Source: Paenibacillus sonchi
GTDB lineage: Bacteria; Bacillota; Bacilli; Paenibacillales; Paenibacillaceae
DNA: 64,000 nucleotides
Reading direction: 5' to 3'
Assembly (NCBI RefSeq): GCF_016772475.1
Contig: NZ_CP068596.1
Location: 186,001 to 250,000, forward strand
A model generated the notes under the pieces. That model saw only the letters and a list, made by a program, of their open reading frames with translations, was not told where the DNA came from and ran no database searches. The translations under genes were made by a program, and so were the position numbers. The first letter of the stretch is position 1, and each line of letters begins with the position of its first letter. This document shows positions 63,335 to 64,000 of the stretch, piece after piece.

Positions 63335-64000
63335 ATGGAAGGATTAGAAGAAGCGCCTGTAGCTAAGAATAATAAATCGAAGATAGTTATAACTCTAATC
63401 ATCGTTTCACTTATTCTTGCTGCTATTGTAATCTACAGTAACTATAGTAAGGGGCAGTCAAATTATCGGAAGCATATTCAAAATGCCGAGGATCTTTTTA
63501 GTAGTGGGGATTACGATTCTGCATATGAACAGATAAAAGATGATAATCTCAAGAATAACGATTTGAAATTACTTGAAAAAATTAAATTACTAAAATCTTC
63601 AAAAATGTACTTAGCTAATGATGATCAACTAGATCCCGCTAATGGTGAAGCAGACTATAAATCAATACTTATTAATTTATTATCAGGCATATCTTTTTTT
63701 AAAGAAAATTCGATTAGTGCTGATGAATTAGGTGTGAGTGAGGAATTAGAAGAAATATATAATCAGTACTTAGAACAGCTCTCCCAATACTATGGACTTA
63801 AAGAAGAGAAAATAGAAGAAATTCAAGCTATGTCAGGTGAAGAAAAGGAGTTAAATATTAATCGAATTGTCCCGAGAGCTAAACAGAGAATACATAGTGC
63901 TAAGATGGAAGAGGCAAATAAAGAACTTCGAGAACAAGAAATATTATTGAACCCTATCCAAATTACCGAAAAAAGCGCACAGAGAGATGGAGATTATATG
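63335..64000 (+). CDS. Membrane-anchored hypothetical protein, open at right edge
   Basis: ATG 63335 with AGGAGG upstream; still open at base 64000 (222 residues visible). One N-terminal membrane helix (IVITLIIVSLILAAIVIYSN) followed by a long charged helical region that starts with a TPR-like stretch (HIQNAEDLFSSGDYDSAYEQ). Probably extracytoplasmic. Family unknown; low GC compared with neighbours. Confidence 0.65.
   Translation, partial: MEGLEEAPVAKNNKSKIVITLIIVSLILAAIVIYSNYSKGQSNYRKHIQNAEDLFSSGDYDSAYEQIKDDNLKNNDLKLLEKIKLLKSSKMYLANDDQLDPANGEADYKSILINLLSGISFFKENSISADELGVSEELEEIYNQYLEQLSQYYGLKEEKIEEIQAMSGEEKELNINRIVPRAKQRIHSAKMEEANKELREQEILLNPIQITEKSAQRDGDYM

Overview
The window looks like part of a large, mosaic plasmid (or plasmid-derived element) from a spore-forming member of the Bacillales, most like Paenibacillus or Brevibacillus. 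The evidence is Bacillus-type ribosome binding sites, Spo0E-like phosphatases, endospore-appendage (Ena-like) and BclA-like exosporium proteins, a copper-amine-oxidase-N domain protein, and SigO/RsoA-type split sigma factors. No rRNA, tRNA or core chromosomal operon is seen. The genus is an inference; the plasmid nature rests on two replication initiators with iteron arrays and many plasmid-accessory genes.

Layout. 0-15 kb: replicon 1. It holds an SNF2-type helicase, a DUF6094-type methyltransferase and a plasmid DnaN sliding clamp in one operon, then SSB, a DUF3854/TOPRIM primase-like protein, and a Rep protein that fuses a winged helix to a DnaA-N-like domain. Rep is followed by about ten palindromic iterons and preceded by a probable antisense RNA. 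14.5-18 kb: a Tn3-type end, a truncated gene, a C39-like peptidase and half of a SigO-like sigma factor. 17.8-25.9 kb: two copies each of a structured RNA-like element and a GC-rich structured repeat bracket a module with a TPR regulator, a possible type I toxin-antitoxin pair and an ArdC-like protein. 26-31 kb: a SigO-YvrJ-RsoA operon, a SleB-like hydrolase, a lipoprotein and an AbrB-type regulator. 31-34.7 kb: spore surface genes with a decayed glycosyltransferase. 34.9-37.7 kb: Tn3, tyrosine recombinase and IS110 remnants. 37.7-41 kb: a VanS/VanR/VanZ-like set with a DUF4179-like secreted protein. 42.3-43.7 kb: a second copy of the AbrB block. 44-48.3 kb: secreted proteins and decayed genes.

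48.6-62.9 kb: replicon 2. It has a second Rep, seven 18-bp iterons, a KfrA-like coiled-coil protein, two GATATCT arrays, an LPD1-type protein, C5 and N6-type methyltransferase genes, an orphan DndC-like sulfurtransferase and an ATP-dependent DNA ligase.

Three systems stand out. (1) Five replication or modification transcription units, in both replicons, start with the same kind of leader RNA: a covarying hairpin, a G-rich tract, a second hairpin, an AAAnTAAYnGGGTTYAAA-like tract, then a terminator beginning GGAGACA. Three of these units encode QLAF[NS]-type peptides that look like clamp-binding tags, and one encodes the clamp. This suggests a clamp-centred DNA-metabolism regulon under a shared attenuator or riboswitch. 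(2) Five promoters share GGTTRTA, about 14 nt, then TYTCNCTTTA. They precede two SigO-like genes, a C39-like peptidase, a SleB-like hydrolase and a secreted YrpD-like protein, so this looks like a self-contained SigO/RsoA regulon. (3) Several families of structured or inverted repeats are dispersed through the window.

Frameshifted or truncated genes are common. Where single-base slips break a gene (C5 methyltransferase, YrpD-neighbour genes, tyrosine recombinase), sequencing error cannot be separated from true decay here.
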